Assembly: GCA_019359435.1 (NCBI GenBank)
Contig: JAHHHI010000073.1
Location: forward strand, 1-64,000
DNA: 64,000 bases
From: Kaiparowitsia implicata GSE-PSE-MK54-09C
GTDB taxonomy: Bacteria > Cyanobacteriota > Cyanobacteriia > Elainellales > Elainellaceae
Reading direction: 5' to 3'
Notes under the pieces: model-generated
Database searches by the model: none
Seen by the model: the letters and a program-made list of their open reading frames with translations, nothing else
What the model was told of the DNA's origin: nothing
Translations under genes and position numbers: made by a program
In this document: one piece after another, positions 62,281 through 64,000 of the stretch
Position numbering within the stretch: position 1 is the stretch's first letter
Layout of the letters: every line of letters starts with the position of its first letter

Positions 62281-64000
62281 TCATTCCCCTCCCTGCGGCG
62301 CATCTGGTGTAGTCGCCTGGATAATTTCGGACTCCTGCTGTTGAGGCGGGGCAATGCGCTGCCGACCAAACCCGCCAAACAGCTCGTTCACCTTGAGACT
62401 GATGTTGAGGAACACGCCACCCGCCGAGCGATCGCTCCCCAAATCACTGTCGTTGGCCTCGCCAAAGCTATAGCCCACCCCAATGCGCAGATCCGGCGTG
62501 GCGTAGTAGCCCACTTCTGCAGACAGCCCCACCTCGTCAAAGTTATTGGTGGTCTGGTGAATCCAGCGGGCCTCACCGGCCAAATCCCAGCGATAGCCAA
62601 GGCGGTAGGCAGCACGCGCTTGGGCCAGGGTAATGGTGTTATTCACGGTTAAGTCGTTGGCGAGGAACGAGTTGGAATGACGCAGGGCAAACTTGCCGTA
62701 GAACTCCCAGCGCCAGTCAGGGGCAAAGAGCGCCTCTGCCGATAGGGTGTGGTCTTCAGACCCCGTACCGGTGTTGACCAAGATATTAGAGGGCGTCAGG
62801 GCTGGATTTGTGCGGTAGCGGTAGCTCAGCAGGGCATTGAAGCGATCGCTCCGGGGATTGCGATAGGCCAGCCCCAGGCGCGCTTCGCTGGTGTCGCCCA
62901 GTTGCCCCGTCAGCAGCGAGTTGCCGTAGTTGGCCTGGCGATAACGCAGCAGCGCCGTTAGCTCTGGCGTCAGCCGCCCCGCTGCGCCCGCTGTCCACAC
63001 GGTGTTGTTGCCTGTGGTAGACACGCGTCGCTCTAGGCGGGCGCTCGCCTGAAAGTTGGGATTGTCTGTATATTCCAGCCCGACGCTGTAGCTTTCGCCC
63101 GACGAGAGACCCAGCGCCGATGCGCTCTGCCCCACCGCAAAGGGCTGCTCAAACTGCTGCCCCGCACCCGTTTCTAGCAAAATATCTTCGGCAATGCGCT
63201 CATAGTTCAGCGAGAGCCGAAGCCCTGGTGCCACCGTGACCCCGTGCTGAATCCCCACCGATTGTTGCCCCATCATGCCGTTGATGCCGCCCACAATGCT
63301 ATAGCGACGACTGAGGGTAGTGTCTTCGGTGAGCTGACGACTGAAGTTGGTGCCCAGGCTGGTGATGGAGTTGGTGCCAAACACACCGCCGTAGAAGAAT
63401 TGCTGACTCACATCCAGCGTCGTGAACTGATCCATCTGCCAAGACAGGCCCAGCGCAGTTCGCCCAGGATAGATGGGGTCTTCGTCACCGCTGAGGGTGA
63501 GGTCGTTTTGTGCCCGCACAGTCAGGCGATCGCTCACGGGCCAATCTACCCGCGTCACCAGTTGGCTTGAGTCCACATTGAGGGCGGTGTCGCCCGTGCG
63601 GTCGTTGCGGTTGCGGTTCACAAACTCTAGCCCCAGAGTGGCGGTGCCCACCTGCTGCAGTGCCCCAACGCTAACGGTGGTCAGCGTATTATTCACGGCC
63701 GCACCGGGCTGTGCCACTAGCCCCGGACTCAGCAACGCCGCCAAGTCCGTCAAGATCAGGGGCGATGTGCCAAAGTTTTCTTCAAAGTCGTAGCGCACCT
63801 GAAGCTGGGTGCTGGGGCTGAGAGTTGCCGCCAGCGCCGCCCCTAGTCGCGTTTGCCCCGGACGAAAACTGGTGGTGGCGTTGTTGATAAAGGTGTCGTC
63901 TACCGAGCGATAGAGCAGCTGAGCCCGCAGGCTATCGCCCAGCGGGGCATTGGCCTCTAGCCGATAGGCCGTGCCCGACACATTGCCCAGCAGCGGCAGT
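62281..64000 (-). CDS. Large outer-membrane beta-barrel protein (partial, N-terminus outside window)
   Basis: The frame is open to the window edge; at least 570 residues are visible. They consist of alternating strands such as RLGAALAATLSPSTQLQVRYDF, VGTATLGLEFVNRNRND, VRAQNDLTLSGDED and DLRIGVGYSFGEANDSD, typical of a porin or usher-like barrel with aromatic girdles. The true C-terminus continues after a barrel-like end (VFLNISLKVNELFGGF) with 30 disordered residues. It is followed one base later by the OmpA-domain gene. Likely the translocator or anchor of the surface apparatus, an inference. Confidence 0.75.
   Translation of the reverse strand, partial: LPLLGNVSGTAYRLEANAPLGDSLRAQLLYRSVDDTFINNATTSFRPGQTRLGAALAATLSPSTQLQVRYDFEENFGTSPLILTDLAALLSPGLVAQPGAAVNNTLTTVSVGALQQVGTATLGLEFVNRNRNDRTGDTALNVDSSQLVTRVDWPVSDRLTVRAQNDLTLSGDEDPIYPGRTALGLSWQMDQFTTLDVSQQFFYGGVFGTNSITSLGTNFSRQLTEDTTLSRRYSIVGGINGMMGQQSVGIQHGVTVAPGLRLSLNYERIAEDILLETGAGQQFEQPFAVGQSASALGLSSGESYSVGLEYTDNPNFQASARLERRVSTTGNNTVWTAGAAGRLTPELTALLRYRQANYGNSLLTGQLGDTSEARLGLAYRNPRSDRFNALLSYRYRTNPALTPSNILVNTGTGSEDHTLSAEALFAPDWRWEFYGKFALRHSNSFLANDLTVNNTITLAQARAAYRLGYRWDLAGEARWIHQTTNNFDEVGLSAEVGYYATPDLRIGVGYSFGEANDSDLGSDRSAGGVFLNISLKVNELFGGFGRQRIAPPQQQESEIIQATTPDAPQGGE

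Overview
The window is chromosomal DNA from a cyanobacterium. It carries photosystem I genes (psaL, psaI), a CyanoP-type PsbP lipoprotein, an FtsH of the cyanobacterial FtsH1/FtsH3 type, a GlpX-type fructose/sedoheptulose bisphosphatase, an rsfS-CGLD27-asparaginase cluster, and a very high density of the HIP1 octamer GCGATCGC. GC content looks moderately high. This would fit a Leptolyngbya-like or other non-heterocystous lineage, but the species cannot be fixed from the sequence alone.

Layout. 1-1055: probable tail of a transposase abutting an orphan trypco2-domain gene, then a non-coding array of six degenerate repeats spaced about 41 nt. 1056-4514: a small hypothetical gene, tsaB, a LivF/NatE-type ABC ATPase and a TPM-domain membrane protein. 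4987-11532: a 2181-residue RTX surface/secreted protein (seven FG-GAP repeats, 14 Ig-like domains, two further Ig-like domains, RTX repeats). 12014-19406: housekeeping genes (serS, rseP, nth, an ABC-2 type ATPase, an inositol-phosphatase-family enzyme, grxC, a double cupin, glutathione peroxidase). 19782-24331: an exported acetamidase/formamidase, a cation diffusion facilitator and a purple-acid-phosphatase-like lipoprotein. 24812-28216: rsfS, CGLD27, asparaginase, DEDDh exonuclease. 28375-33084: pentapeptide protein, a VOC pseudogene with two in-frame stops, psaL-psaI, ppx. 34199-38726: hslO, a repeat-rich membrane protein, a TPR protein with an internal hexanucleotide microsatellite. 39615-46192: radical SAM protein, glpX, comB, a small Cys-rich protein, CyanoP, thermonuclease, a DUF6737-like membrane protein. 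46279-53155: Ser/Thr kinase, DUF1003 protein, internally deleted sugar epimerase, Rieske oxygenase, fasciclin protein, RRM protein, YkgJ-type Fe/Zn cluster protein. 53373-55214: ftsH. 55698-64000: a minus-strand surface operon of outer-membrane barrel, beta-helix/OmpA protein and DUF11-repeat giant protein.

Mobile and repetitive DNA stands out. Four copies of a ~130-bp MITE-like element with 19-bp terminal inverted repeats and CTAG ends lie in the first 34 kb. Two of them sit exactly on the TAG stop codon of a gene (nth, rsfS), which keeps the gene intact. A second family has termini resembling TAACGTCAGTTCGGGTTAAG around long perfect hairpins (39370-39495, 30143-30225, partial copies elsewhere, and a related element beside ftsH).

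The strongest candidates for under-described biology are the three-gene surface operon at 55698-64000, the modular giant adhesin with its recent three-domain duplication, the stop-codon-targeting MITE, and the ~41-nt periodic array at 505-730. No CRISPR array, rRNA or tRNA gene was recognised. All family assignments are from reading motifs, not from database searches.
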